From contig NZ_QXFJ01000017.1 in the NCBI RefSeq assembly GCF_003584165.1, forward strand, positions 62,001 through 126,000: 64,000 nt of DNA, given 5' to 3'. Shown in pieces: positions 9,644 through 19,410 of this stretch; the first letter of the stretch is position 1; each line of letters opens with the position of its first letter. The notes beneath the pieces were generated by a model that searched no databases, was not told the origin of the DNA, and saw only the letters and a program-made list of their open reading frames with translations. This stretch comes from Flagellimonas aequoris (GTDB lineage Bacteria; Bacteroidota; Bacteroidia; Flavobacteriales; Flavobacteriaceae). A program made the position numbers and the translations under genes.

Positions 9644-12600
9644 TTAAAATTCCAATTTTACATTCAAACCATAATTCTTTGCCGTCGGATAAGCACCTAT
9701 CTGTACTCCTTGGGCATTTCCCGCACTAAACCCAGCTTCTGGGTCACTGTATTTCATATTCTTATGTATGATCCAAAGATTTGAACCGGTCAAGGCTATG
9801 GAAGCTCCCTGCACTCCTAATTTGCCCGCCAATTTATTTGGCAGGTTATAGGTCAAAGCAACTTCCCTTAGCTTTACAAAAGAACCATCTTCGACATGGT
9901 AGGCCTGTGGCAAGTCACCGAACAAACCTCCCGAATAAACTGCATCGCTGACATCTGCCAACTTTGTGTTAGGGCTACCATCCGGAGCAACCCCGGGAAA
10001 CACATATCCTCCCCCATCTTCCAAATGGTTACGGATCGGGTTGCCCAAGGAATTGGTTCCGACCGTTTCCGGATAGATACCACTTCCAAAGCCATAATAC
10101 GTATCCAACGAATACACATCCCCACCACTTCTTACGTCTATTAAGAAATTAAAGGAGAAGTTCTTGTATCTAAAACTGTTGTAAAGCCCACCTATCCAAT
10201 TCGGGTTGGTATCACCAATTTCTTCATTGGTATCGGAATGTAAATAGGCCCCCGTATCTTGATCTACCACAGGTTTTCCATCGACATATACAAAATTGGA
10301 CCCCCTTAAGGTACCATAGGGACGTCCCACTGTGGCGTTAAATGTAATACCGGATTGAAAGGATTGTACTTCAAAATTATCCACTCCATCAAACAGGGAA
10401 AGCACCTTACTTTGGTTCTTTGACCAGTTGGCCCTTACGTTCCATTCAAAATTATTGGTACGAATCGGTGTACCGTGGATGGACACCTCCAATCCTTTGT
10501 TTTCTATTTCCCCTGAATTCACATATTTTCTGCTATACCCAGTTGCAGTGGAAACAGCCACATCAATGATTTGATCAATGGAATTGGTCTTGTAAGCAGC
10601 AAAGTCAAATCCCAATCTATTCTTAAAGAAGGTAGCTTCAAGCCCCGCTTCAATGCTTCGTGTCTTTTCAGGCTTTAGATTCGGGTTTCTCAAGGTCGAG
10701 CTGACCGAAGCCAAATTCGTTCCTGCAAACGAACCATCATTGTTGAGCAAAACGGGACTCACCAAACTTTGAGGGGTTCCAAAATTCCCTACCTCTGCAT
10801 AGTTCAATCTCAGTTTACCAAAATTCAACCAATTTGACTCCATCACATTGGAAAAAACAAAAGAGGTGGACACGGAAGGATAGAAAAAGCTGTTATTGTC
10901 AACCGGAAGTGTGGATGCCTTATCCTGTCTAGCGGTCACGTCCAGATAAAGGAAGTTCTTATAGCCCAATGACAAAGATCCAAAAACACCATCGACCCCT
11001 ATCTTGCTAAAATCCTCAGATGGCGGATTTGGGGGGTTCAAAGAATTTGAAATTGCAAAAACGCCAGGCAATATCAATCCCCCATTGGTCTCCGCATATA
11101 ATATTTCCGTGCTTGTCCTTCTGATATTCATCCCCAATAAACCTGTTACGCTGAAGATGTCGTTAAAGGTCTTGTTGTAATTTAAGGTCGCATCATAGTT
11201 CAATTCACTAAACCTCCTATTAAAGCTTGAAAAACTAGGGGTCCCAACACTACCTAAAGCAATGCGCTGTTCCCTAAGTTCGCTGAAATGATCAACGGAA
11301 ACCCTAAAATTTGCGGATAACCAATCATTGATTCCATATTCCAGTCCCACATTTCCAAAAATTCGATTTCTCTGATCTTCTTGAATGTTCTTGTCAATGG
11401 TCCAATAGGGATTGTCCCAGTATTCAGGTTGTTGCGCATCCGGCGTTTTCCAGTTCCAGGTAATGTTCCTGCCTGTTTGTTCATAGGCGCGACGTAAATC
11501 CTCAAAATCCACATTTACGGCATACCATTGCCTAAAACTTGTCATTAAGTTCCTAGCATTGGCACCATCATAGCCTGTTCCGTTTCTTCCCTTTCCACGG
11601 GTATTGGTATAATTGGCATTGACAGTGACCTTTATTTGGTCCGAAAGCTTATATCCCATGTTTGCACTAAGGTTGTTCCTGACCACCTCACTATTGGGCA
11701 CTATTCCATGTTGAATGCTATTGGAATAAGTAGTTCTGAAATCACTTTTTTCATTGCTTCCAGCAAGGGATATGGAATTGTTGTAACTAAAGGCAGTTCT
11801 AAAGAATGTGGATGGATCGTTCTCAGCAGCCACCCAAGGTGCTTTTTGTAGATAGGTGGGCAATTCTTCCACCAAGGCATTCCAATGGAAAACATTCAGA
11901 TTTGGATCGAACCTTGGTCCAAAAGAAGCATCATCATTGTATCGTGGCAAGGGGTCTATGGTCCCGTCGCCATCAAGGTCCAAGGTGGTTCGAAAACCGC
12001 CTATAAAAGAGCCTGACTCCGTAGTCAAATCCCCGAAATACCCTTGTCCATATTCCTTTTGGTACTTCATAAAAGTACTTTTGTCCATACGGCTCACGGT
12101 AATTCCTGAATTCACGGTAATACCAAGATTTTCACCCTCTTGCCCACGTTTTGTGGTAATAATGATGGCCCCATTGGCAGCTCTCGATCCATATAAAGCG
12201 GTTGCGGCCGCACCTTTTAAAATATTTACCGATTCAATGGTGGATGGGTCGATATCCGATACCGGATTGCCGTAATCATATCCTCCTCTACCTCCACCAA
12301 CATCGTTGTTTCCATTCCCATAGGTCACATCCAAATTACCGGGTTGGTTGTTTATGGGCACACCATCCACCACAAATAAGGCTTGGTTATCCCCATTGAT
12401 GGATGTCACCCCACGAATGATCACATTGGTGGACCCCCCAAGATTGTTGTTTCTTGTAATGTTCACACCGGCTGCCTTACCCGATAACGAGTTGATGACA
12501 TTATTCTCTCCGGGCACATTGACCTGATCCCCCTCGAGTTCGGTGGTGGCATACCCCAAGGATTTCTTTTCCCTGGAAATCCCCAATGCGGTGACCACTA

Positions 12601-12913
12601 CTTCATCCAATTGCTCATTGGACTCACTGAGGACAACATCGATGATGTTCGAGTTCCCAACTTTGAGACTCTTGGTCGCAAAGCCAATATAGCTGAACCT
12701 AAGTTCCTGGCCCGTACTGGCTTGAATTGAAAAGTTTCCATCAAAATCCGATTGGGTTCCCACAGTGGTCCCAACCAAAACGATTGAGACCCCGGGTAAA
12801 GGGGCTCCGCTTTGATCCGTAACATTACCTGATACCGTTTTCTGTTGCCCGCGGGCCATTCCAATGGCCAACATAAATAGCAACAAGGCATTTCTGAAAT
12901 TTTTGAATTTCAT
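9644..12913 (-). CDS. SusC/RagA TonB-linked outer membrane transporter
   Basis: A full-length 1089-aa receptor: signal peptide 1-22 ending in ARGQ, carboxypeptidase-regulatory-like domain (VSGNVTDQSGAPLPGVSI, FDGNFSIQASTGQ) to about residue 105, TonB plug to about 260 (VVVTALGISREKKSLGYA, LYGSRAANGAIIITTKRG), then a 22-strand barrel ending in YGLNVKLEF. It imports substrate captured by the SusD-like protein encoded 10 bp downstream. Like the partial receptor at the left edge it has no STN domain, so it is not of the FecA-like anti-sigma-signalling type. Confidence 0.97.
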   Translation of the reverse strand: MKFKNFRNALLLFMLAIGMARGQQKTVSGNVTDQSGAPLPGVSIVLVGTTVGTQSDFDGNFSIQASTGQELRFSYIGFATKSLKVGNSNIIDVVLSESNEQLDEVVVTALGISREKKSLGYATTELEGDQVNVPGENNVINSLSGKAAGVNITRNNNLGGSTNVIIRGVTSINGDNQALFVVDGVPINNQPGNLDVTYGNGNNDVGGGRGGYDYGNPVSDIDPSTIESVNILKGAAATALYGSRAANGAIIITTKRGQEGENLGITVNSGITVSRMDKSTFMKYQKEYGQGYFGDLTTESGSFIGGFRTTLDLDGDGTIDPLPRYNDDASFGPRFDPNLNVFHWNALVEELPTYLQKAPWVAAENDPSTFFRTAFSYNNSISLAGSNEKSDFRTTYSNSIQHGIVPNSEVVRNNLSANMGYKLSDQIKVTVNANYTNTRGKGRNGTGYDGANARNLMTSFRQWYAVNVDFEDLRRAYEQTGRNITWNWKTPDAQQPEYWDNPYWTIDKNIQEDQRNRIFGNVGLEYGINDWLSANFRVSVDHFSELREQRIALGSVGTPSFSSFNRRFSELNYDATLNYNKTFNDIFSVTGLLGMNIRRTSTEILYAETNGGLILPGVFAISNSLNPPNPPSEDFSKIGVDGVFGSLSLGYKNFLYLDVTARQDKASTLPVDNNSFFYPSVSTSFVFSNVMESNWLNFGKLRLNYAEVGNFGTPQSLVSPVLLNNDGSFAGTNLASVSSTLRNPNLKPEKTRSIEAGLEATFFKNRLGFDFAAYKTNSIDQIIDVAVSTATGYSRKYVNSGEIENKGLEVSIHGTPIRTNNFEWNVRANWSKNQSKVLSLFDGVDNFEVQSFQSGITFNATVGRPYGTLRGSNFVYVDGKPVVDQDTGAYLHSDTNEEIGDTNPNWIGGLYNSFRYKNFSFNFLIDVRSGGDVYSLDTYYGFGSGIYPETVGTNSLGNPIRNHLEDGGGYVFPGVAPDGSPNTKLADVSDAVYSGGLFGDLPQAYHVEDGSFVKLREVALTYNLPNKLAGKLGVQGASIALTGSNLWIIHKNMKYSDPEAGFSAGNAQGVQIGAYPTAKNYGLNVKLEF

Positions 12914-13500
12914 TTAGTCTGAGTTTATTTTTCGTTAGTATTCTTTTTTCTACCCAAGTCCCAAAGGACTTTGGAATACATCATTTTACTTGGGTGAATG
13001 CCCCAAAAAACTCAATTATAAAACACCTCTTCATGCATTGATATGTATCAAGTCTTTTTTGATATGTACAGATGCATCTGTGAAGTTTAAAATTAGCAGC
13101 AGCCCATATGGCCTAGGTAGGATCAGTAAAATGATCGATATGGGATCACTGGCATCAAAAAAGAAACGGTTGGTACCAAGGAGCCACGACATCGCCTTCA
13201 AAAGCTTATCTTATGCTTTCGAAAATGAAAGTGCCAAGGCCATTCCATACCATAATGACAGTTCGTTTCCAAAGCGGAGATGCCCTATTGATGGGAAGGT
13301 ATTGTTCTCCTATAATGCAGCTTTTGGATAGCCTTTAATTTCAACTTTGTGACACCAAACTACACTATGCAACGCAATTTTATTTGTAATCCAGTTTCTC
13401 ATTTCCGTTCATCGGAACATCTCCAAATTCCCGATATCAGGAGATACAAGATTTTTAAAATGAACAAATTGCACATCAATTACATTTAAAAATCATTCCA
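12914..13500. other. 587-bp intergenic region between divergent SusC and serine hydrolase
   Basis: This region should hold both divergent promoters. It contains a perfect 14-bp palindrome (ACAGATGCATCTGT, 13068-13081) preceded by a tandem ATATGTA (13051-13057 and 13062-13068), and a small hairpin AAGTCC/GGACTT near 12955-12971. A possible 113-codon frame at 12990-13331 has no family features and is rejected as a gene. The palindrome is a candidate operator, but no regulator is assigned. Confidence 0.4.
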
Positions 13501-14958
13501 ATGAGATCACACCTAATTTGCGTCTTCCTTTTATCCCTTTGTACCCTATCCTGTAAAAACGCGAACAACATTGATTTCCATCAAGATATCCAAGCTATTG
13601 AAAATGGATTGCTCCCCCCTATATTGGTAAAAGGGGACAGCGTGAAAGGCTTAAATTTAATGGATAGAATGCAACACCATAATGTTCCAGGGGTAAGTAT
13701 CGCCTTAGTCGAAAATGGCAAACTTAAGTGGGCAAAAGGCTACGGTATCGCAAATTCAAAAACAAACAGTACGATAGATACCAACACCCTCTTTCAAGCG
13801 GGATCCATCAGTAAACCCATTGCGGCACTTGCCGCTTTGCAACTGGTTGAAAATGCTCAAATCACGTTGGATGCGGATGTCAATGACCATTTGATTGACT
13901 GGAAAGTGCCAGAAAGTGATTTTACAAGTACTCAAAAAGTGACCCTGAGGCGTTTGCTTTCACATACGGCGGGCACCAATGTCCACGGATTTCCGGGATA
14001 CGCCCAAAAAGATACATTTCCTTCGATCACCGCAGTGCTGAATGGTAAGGGAAATACCCCCAAGATCATAGTGGACACCATTCCCGGTAGTATTTGGCGG
14101 TATTCCGGTGGAGGCTACACCATTGTAGAAAAATTGATCGAGGATATAAGCGGTCAACCTTTTGAACGCTATATGCACCAACAGGTCCTACAGCCCTTGG
14201 GCATGAACAACAGCACTTACGAACAGCCACTGCCTCCCCACTACCATAAAAATGCAAGTGCTGCATATGACACGGAAGGTTCCATGTTTGAAGGACAATG
14301 GTACAATCATCCAGAACAAGCGGCCGCAGGCTTATGGACAACCCCAACCGATCTAGCAAAATACTGCATCCAAATACAGGAAATCCTATCTGGTGCACCC
14401 AACGGCATATTAAAAAAACCAAGCGTGGAAGAAATGTTGACCGATCAAGGAAACGACTGGGGCCTTGGACCTTCCTTGGATGAGAAAAACGGTGCATTGG
14501 TGTTTAGGCATGCCGGCAAGAATGTGGGGTTTACGAATGAATTTATTGCGTATGCCCATCAGGGCAATGCCGTAATCATAATGACCAATGCGGATAACGG
14601 GGGCAAATTGATCGGGGAAATATTGCGTTCGGTTTCCGCATATTACCATTGGGACCTCAACAATCCATTGACCATCGAATTGATGGAGGTAAATGATGAC
14701 GAACTTTCCCGTTTCACAGGAAAATATGTATTGGACTTTCAGGTCGCGGGGATTGGCGATTATCTGATCGATGTGGATTTGAAAGACAATTCCCTTAGGG
14801 TCACAGACCCCAACAACGGGGACATCAATATCTTGCGTCCCACGAAAAAATGGGAGTTCATGGATTTGGACAAAGGGGACAAGGTAACATTTCGACTGGA
14901 AAAGGACAGTATCGACATACTATGGAACAACAGGTTTCTTTTCCATAAAGTGGAATAA
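13501..14958 (+). CDS. serine hydrolase of the beta-lactamase/class C family, lipoprotein
   Basis: A 485-aa protein with a lipoprotein signal (LLSLCTLSC, Cys18). It has the catalytic Ser102-x-x-Lys105 tetrad (GSISK), Tyr201 in YSGGGYT (a YxG variant of the YxN motif) and HAG in place of KTG (FRHAGKNVGF). A C-terminal lipocalin-like beta domain follows (about 395-485). These features match penicillin-binding-protein-like esterases and D-amino-acid peptidases rather than true antibiotic-degrading enzymes. It leads a plus-strand row of exported enzymes. Confidence 0.88.
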   Translation: MRSHLICVFLLSLCTLSCKNANNIDFHQDIQAIENGLLPPILVKGDSVKGLNLMDRMQHHNVPGVSIALVENGKLKWAKGYGIANSKTNSTIDTNTLFQAGSISKPIAALAALQLVENAQITLDADVNDHLIDWKVPESDFTSTQKVTLRRLLSHTAGTNVHGFPGYAQKDTFPSITAVLNGKGNTPKIIVDTIPGSIWRYSGGGYTIVEKLIEDISGQPFERYMHQQVLQPLGMNNSTYEQPLPPHYHKNASAAYDTEGSMFEGQWYNHPEQAAAGLWTTPTDLAKYCIQIQEILSGAPNGILKKPSVEEMLTDQGNDWGLGPSLDEKNGALVFRHAGKNVGFTNEFIAYAHQGNAVIIMTNADNGGKLIGEILRSVSAYYHWDLNNPLTIELMEVNDDELSRFTGKYVLDFQVAGIGDYLIDVDLKDNSLRVTDPNNGDINILRPTKKWEFMDLDKGDKVTFRLEKDSIDILWNNRFLFHKVE

Positions 14959-15010
14959 ACCCTTTCTAAAACAAAGAATTCCAAACCAAATAACAACAGT
15001 GCACATCTTT

Positions 15011-15448
15011 ATGAAAATCAAAATCACCCTCATTGTAATCCTTTTATTTTCCTTGGCGATCAAAGCTCAGGACAGGAAGTTGGATAGTACTGCAATTACG
15101 TCGTCCATCCATACCTATATCGAAAACTTTTTTGAAAACAATTTTGAGGCCATGAACAGCTCCCTACACCCCAGGTTGGCAAAAAGGGGATTCAACCCAG
15201 ATGGATCCCTAAGTGAAGACTTCCCTCCCGGTAAACTAAAGGAACTCATGGCCACCAAACCTAAATTTGAATTAAGGCACCAACAGAACACCATCGATAT
15301 TCTGGGTGTTTTTGGAAATATGGCAAGTGCCCGATTGCGCACGGGTTACCCCAATCAAAGATGGACCGAGTACATCCATCTGCTCAAGGAAGATGGACAG
15401 TGGAAGATCATCAATGTTTTTTGGGAGTTTTCCCCAAAGAATAATTAG
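15011..15448 (+). CDS. NTF2-like (putative lumazine-binding type) exported protein
   Basis: The start at 15011 gives a clean signal peptide (MKIKITLIVILLFSLAIKAQ); a start at 14999 would add four residues. The 145-aa product has the cone-shaped NTF2-like pattern: an N-terminal helix (SSIHTYIENFFENNFEAMNS), MASARLRTGYPNQRWTEYIHLLKEDGQWKI strands and a final NVFWEF. Family members bind small ligands or act as enzymes, and no activity is evident here. It sits between two serine hydrolase genes. Two further NTF2-like proteins occur at 20555-21019 and 21747-22274. Confidence 0.75.
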   Translation: MKIKITLIVILLFSLAIKAQDRKLDSTAITSSIHTYIENFFENNFEAMNSSLHPRLAKRGFNPDGSLSEDFPPGKLKELMATKPKFELRHQQNTIDILGVFGNMASARLRTGYPNQRWTEYIHLLKEDGQWKIINVFWEFSPKNN

Positions 15449-15483
15449 ACCCTAAGTAATCGAATAAATCAATTCCTTTAAGC

Positions 15484-16662
15484 TTGATCCCTATGACCCA
15501 TAAAAGCTCCCTGCTGTTCTTGATCACCATATTCTCCATGGCCCCGTTCATTGGAAGGGGATTCCAATCACCGCCTTCATTGGACCACAATTTTCAGGAA
15601 ATGGTCCAATCAGCTCTTGACTCCTTATATAATGAGGATGAAGATTTTGGTGGTGCCACTCTGGGAATCGTTCTTCCCAATGGCGCCTCACATGCTTTTG
15701 CCGTCGGATATGCCGATATGGATACCAAAGCACCCATGCGACCCGACCATATGATGCTCGGAGGCAGTACCGGTAAAATATTTGTTTCAGCGGCCATTAT
15801 GCAACAGATCGAACAAAAGAACATCGAACTGGATAAAGACATTCAGTACTATTTGGGCGACAAAAAATGGTTTGATAGGATCCAAAACCATAAAAGCATT
15901 ACCATCAGGAATTTAATGCAACATAGTTCAGGCATTTCAAGATATGTATTTACCGAAAGATTTCTTTCCGATGTTGCAAAGGATCCGGACAGGTTCTGGA
16001 CACCACAGGAGTTATTGAGTTATGTATTTGACCTCCCACCCTTGTTTGAAGCAGGAACAGACTTTTCTTATTCGGATACCAATTACATCATCTTGGCCCT
16101 TGTACTAGAAGAAGTAACCGGAAAAACCCTTTACGAGTATGTGGATTCGAACATACTTGCGCCATACCGCCTAAAAAATGTTCAACCCCAATTATCCAGG
16201 AAAATCCCAAATCTTCCCACAGGATACAATGGCACAAAAGACCCTTTTTATCCAGGTACCGTCACCAAGAATGGAGTATATCAATACAACCTCCAATTCG
16301 AATGGGCCGGAGGTGGTTATGTGGTCAATGTCCTAGATCTGGCCAAAGCGGGGAAATTGATCTATGAGAACCAAATTTTCAAGGCAGACCTAATGCCTGA
16401 ATTCTTGAAGGGCATTGACGCCAAAGAACTCGGTGGCCAATGGGGACTGGGCGTACATGTTTCACAAATCGAAGGGGTGACCACCTATGGTCACAGTGGA
16501 TTCTTTCCGGGCTATATCACAAATATGGTCTACTTCCCGCGGAGCAAGGTTGGCATAGCCTTTCAAGTCAACGTTTCCGATAGGGAGCGACTGGGGCTTT
16601 ATAGAAAACTGACCCAACTTGTCCCTCGGATCAATAAGCTGGCCCTCGGTCATCAGGAATAA
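15484..16662 (+). CDS. exported serine hydrolase (beta-lactamase family)
   Basis: A 392-aa protein with an N-terminal signal peptide ending near IGRGFQ. Catalytic motifs are Ser95-T-G-Lys98 (GGSTGK), Tyr196 in YSDTNY (YxN-like position) and HSG (YGHSGFFPG). It is a paralogue of the enzyme at 13501 but lacks the C-terminal lipocalin-like domain. It is probably a periplasmic esterase or peptidase. The start at 15484 is taken; Met4 (15493) is equally possible. Confidence 0.87.
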   Translation: MIPMTHKSSLLFLITIFSMAPFIGRGFQSPPSLDHNFQEMVQSALDSLYNEDEDFGGATLGIVLPNGASHAFAVGYADMDTKAPMRPDHMMLGGSTGKIFVSAAIMQQIEQKNIELDKDIQYYLGDKKWFDRIQNHKSITIRNLMQHSSGISRYVFTERFLSDVAKDPDRFWTPQELLSYVFDLPPLFEAGTDFSYSDTNYIILALVLEEVTGKTLYEYVDSNILAPYRLKNVQPQLSRKIPNLPTGYNGTKDPFYPGTVTKNGVYQYNLQFEWAGGGYVVNVLDLAKAGKLIYENQIFKADLMPEFLKGIDAKELGGQWGLGVHVSQIEGVTTYGHSGFFPGYITNMVYFPRSKVGIAFQVNVSDRERLGLYRKLTQLVPRINKLALGHQE

Positions 16663-16702
16663 TTTACGCATCAATCATAATCATCATCAAAAAACGAACT
16701 TT

Positions 16703-18166
16703 ATGAAATACATAACACTTGGGCTACTTCTTGTGGGGTTGCTCATCTTTTCCAAACCATCAGGAAATACGCAGCAATGGATAGCCGATTTCGATAAGCT
16801 CAAAGAAGAGATGGTAAAAGGCTATGCCAACCTAAAATTTTCAACCATCAAAGAGGGGTTGGATCTCGCTGAGCTCAACAAGCGGACCACGCTTCAGTTG
16901 GAACAGGCAAAAAGCAAGGAGGATGCCCAAGAAATCATTATGAATTTTCTGAAGATTTTCAATGATGGGCATTTGCGGGCAAGAAAGTATAGGGTCCCTG
17001 ACAAAAACTTGAATTCCGACAAAGCATTCCGTGAGCTCAACAGCAATGACTCGGCATTCAGCGCATTGACCAAAATGGCCTACGAAAAAAGAGCCCCTAA
17101 ATTCCCCATTCAATATGATTCGGTGGCTGGTTATGAACCGCTAACCTCCAAGGAAAATCCTTTTCCTTTGGCCATTATAAAAAAGGATGAGGACAAGATA
17201 GGGGTACTTCGTATTGGCTTCTTTGGGTATTGGAGGTATTGGGATACTGCCCTTTCCCTTTGGGAAGAACATAGCCAAACCTTTGAGGGTAATTGTGACA
17301 ATGAATGTCAATGGACCTTTACCAAAATGGTGGAAAAAGAGCTTACCCAGAAATTGATTCAGCAAATTGACCTCGCAAAGTCCCTTGAGGTAGATGCACT
17401 TATCGTCGATGTCTCAGGAAATGGGGGTGGCACGGAATGGTATGAAGCGGTTGCCAGATTATTTTCAGACTCAAAACTCAGGAACCCACCTTTTTATGTG
17501 GTCAAACATACCATTTGGCAAAATGTCCTAAGCCCTCAGCTTAAGCTTATTGATGCCGATTTGGCCAATCCCGATATCAATGTTCCACTTAAGAATGCCC
17601 TTCAACAACTAAAGGACCATACAAGCCAGCTCTTGGAAAGTTGTATAAATCACTGCGACCCCAATGACGTATGGTCGAACAATAATCTAGAATGTTTGGA
17701 TTTACTTGAACATGCATACGCCTATGAATTGCCGGAAGCGATTACGGAAGACAAACAGTTCCGAGAACTTCATACTAAGAATCTGATTCAAACCAATCGA
17801 TTCCTGCCCTTCAAAAGAGGTATTTTTGCCGATAAGGACCGGCTTTTCATTGTCCAAGATCGAGGATCGGGATCTGCAACCGAAGGTTTCACTTCCATCC
17901 TACAGTCCAACGAAGCTGCCATTATTGTGGGAGAAACCAGTTATGGTGCCGGTTGTGGTTACACCAATGGTGGACAGGAAGTGGTATTGGAACATCTAGA
18001 CCTAGTGGTGAAAATGCCGGATTGTGTGAGATTGCGCAAGGACGGTACCAATGAAATATATGGCATCAAGCCCGATATCGCCATTGGCTGGGAAGAAGAT
18101 AGCACTAGTTTCGAAAAAGGGGCATTGGTCATCGATGGCATCCAAAAATATATAAGAAACCATTGA
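16703..18166 (+). CDS. S41-family (tail-specific protease-like) exported peptidase
   Basis: The ATG at 16703 gives a signal peptide (MKYITLGLLLVGLLIFSKPSG); an upstream in-frame start at 16619 overlaps the previous gene and is rejected. The 487-aa product shows the S41 core: DALIVDVSGNGGGTEWY near residues 231-247, and the catalytic-serine loop RGSGSATEGFTS around Ser391. No PDZ domain is apparent and a cysteine-containing insert (ESCINHCDPNDVW) lies between the two motifs. It is possibly a periplasmic peptidase acting with the neighbouring hydrolases. Confidence 0.8.
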   Translation: MKYITLGLLLVGLLIFSKPSGNTQQWIADFDKLKEEMVKGYANLKFSTIKEGLDLAELNKRTTLQLEQAKSKEDAQEIIMNFLKIFNDGHLRARKYRVPDKNLNSDKAFRELNSNDSAFSALTKMAYEKRAPKFPIQYDSVAGYEPLTSKENPFPLAIIKKDEDKIGVLRIGFFGYWRYWDTALSLWEEHSQTFEGNCDNECQWTFTKMVEKELTQKLIQQIDLAKSLEVDALIVDVSGNGGGTEWYEAVARLFSDSKLRNPPFYVVKHTIWQNVLSPQLKLIDADLANPDINVPLKNALQQLKDHTSQLLESCINHCDPNDVWSNNNLECLDLLEHAYAYELPEAITEDKQFRELHTKNLIQTNRFLPFKRGIFADKDRLFIVQDRGSGSATEGFTSILQSNEAAIIVGETSYGAGCGYTNGGQEVVLEHLDLVVKMPDCVRLRKDGTNEIYGIKPDIAIGWEEDSTSFEKGALVIDGIQKYIRNH

Positions 18167-18406
18167 CCACAGATTGGCATTGCAAATTATAAGCAAAAAC
18201 ATATGTATTTAAAGCTAATAATCCTGTAAAAATCAGCTCCCACACTGGAAATTGAATATCATATCCCTTACTTGAAAATAGTCTTATCAAAAACCCTTGG
18301 TTTCATATCAAATCCAAAAAACCAGTTCATTGTATCGATACATTTGGATTGTTAAAAAATCCATTGAGTGTAGTTCTCATTGATTGATTTTTTGAATTAG
18401 CTACTT

Positions 18407-18427
18407 AAGCCTCCCAATGGGAGGCTT
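18407..18427 (+). terminator. strong hairpin with T-run just upstream of the next gene
   Basis: A 9-bp GC-rich stem (18407-18415 with 18419-18427) has a 3-nt loop and is followed by TTTAATTTTT. It lies 240 bp after the S41 gene and ends 13 bp before the ATG at 18441, so it may terminate readthrough or attenuate that gene. Confidence 0.75.
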
Positions 18428-18440
18428 TTAATTTTTCTAT

Positions 18441-19118
18441 ATGTTTAGATATGTATGCATCATTTGCCTATTAGGGTTATTTCAACCTGTTTCGGCCCAG
18501 TTTGTCCCCTTGGATAAAAAAGCCCACATTGAGGCTGTAAACGTCCATTTAAGATCATTGACCACGGATGGAAAACAATGCCTTGAGGTCCTCAAAAACG
18601 AGGGAGTATACCAACCGAGCCAACCAACCTATGCCAAAATAAAGGACGTATCGTTCATCAATGGCACTATTGAACTCGAAGTATACAGTTCCATTTTGCA
18701 AGGGGCACCAGAAGCTGCAAGGGGTTTTATAGGTGTCGCCTTCCGTATCAACAATGACAATACAAGTTTTGAATGCATCTATATCAGACCTAGAAATGGG
18801 CGGGACCCAGATCAATTGCGCCGCAATCATTCCACGCAATATTTCGCCTATCCCGATCATCCCTTTTCCAAACTAAGAAAAGAATATCCAGGGACATATG
18901 AATCCTATGCCGACATGGAATTGAATACTTGGATTCCCATGCGAATTGAGATCCACGATAGAACGGCAAGACTTTATCTGAATGGAGATGAACAACCATC
19001 CTTGATCGTCAACGATTTGAAAAACGCTTTTGACACGAAGGGCTCAATAGGGCTCTTTGTGGACAACGGGACCCAAGGATATTTTCGAAATCTTAAAGTG
19101 ACCGTTTTAGAGGACTGA
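18441..19118 (+). CDS. exported concanavalin A/LamG-like beta-sandwich protein
   Basis: A 225-aa protein with a signal peptide (MFRYVCIICLLGLFQPVSAQ). The mature part has the jelly-roll strand pattern seen in DUF1080 and LamG-like proteins: GTIELEVYSS, GFIGVAFRINNDNTSFECIYIRP, NTWIPMRIEIHDRTARLYLNGDEQPS, SIGLFVDNGTQGYFRNLKV. Such domains usually bind or cleave carbohydrate, and no catalytic residues can be assigned. It is a single gene whose start codon lies close behind a terminator-like hairpin. Confidence 0.7.
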   Translation: MFRYVCIICLLGLFQPVSAQFVPLDKKAHIEAVNVHLRSLTTDGKQCLEVLKNEGVYQPSQPTYAKIKDVSFINGTIELEVYSSILQGAPEAARGFIGVAFRINNDNTSFECIYIRPRNGRDPDQLRRNHSTQYFAYPDHPFSKLRKEYPGTYESYADMELNTWIPMRIEIHDRTARLYLNGDEQPSLIVNDLKNAFDTKGSIGLFVDNGTQGYFRNLKVTVLED

Positions 19119-19410
19119 AAAGGAGTGGTGACATACCATGACCTGTATACGAAACCATTTAAAAGCACTGAAAAAAATTATCAAATCCTATATCAATTTC
19201 GAAATTCAGGATACGACCAAAACGATAATTTTCTAAAATTGAAGAACTTGTCAAATACCATTTGACAAAAGACCAAGATGAAGAAATCGAATCCATTTGA
19301 ACAACATAACAGGCTATGATCAAATCTACAGTATCGTACTTCAAGAGAAGTGGGTACATCGAAATGAGCTCATCGTATCAAATTCGAATTAATTAAATTG
19401 ACATACTCCA

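Noticed and set aside
12990-13331. 113-codon plus-strand frame upstream of the serine hydrolase
   Set aside because: No signal, domain or ribosome binding site; composition is irregular and it lies in a divergent promoter region.
13501-16662. True antibiotic beta-lactamases
   Set aside because: Motifs are the YxG/HxG variants of esterase/peptidase relatives; resistance cannot be inferred.
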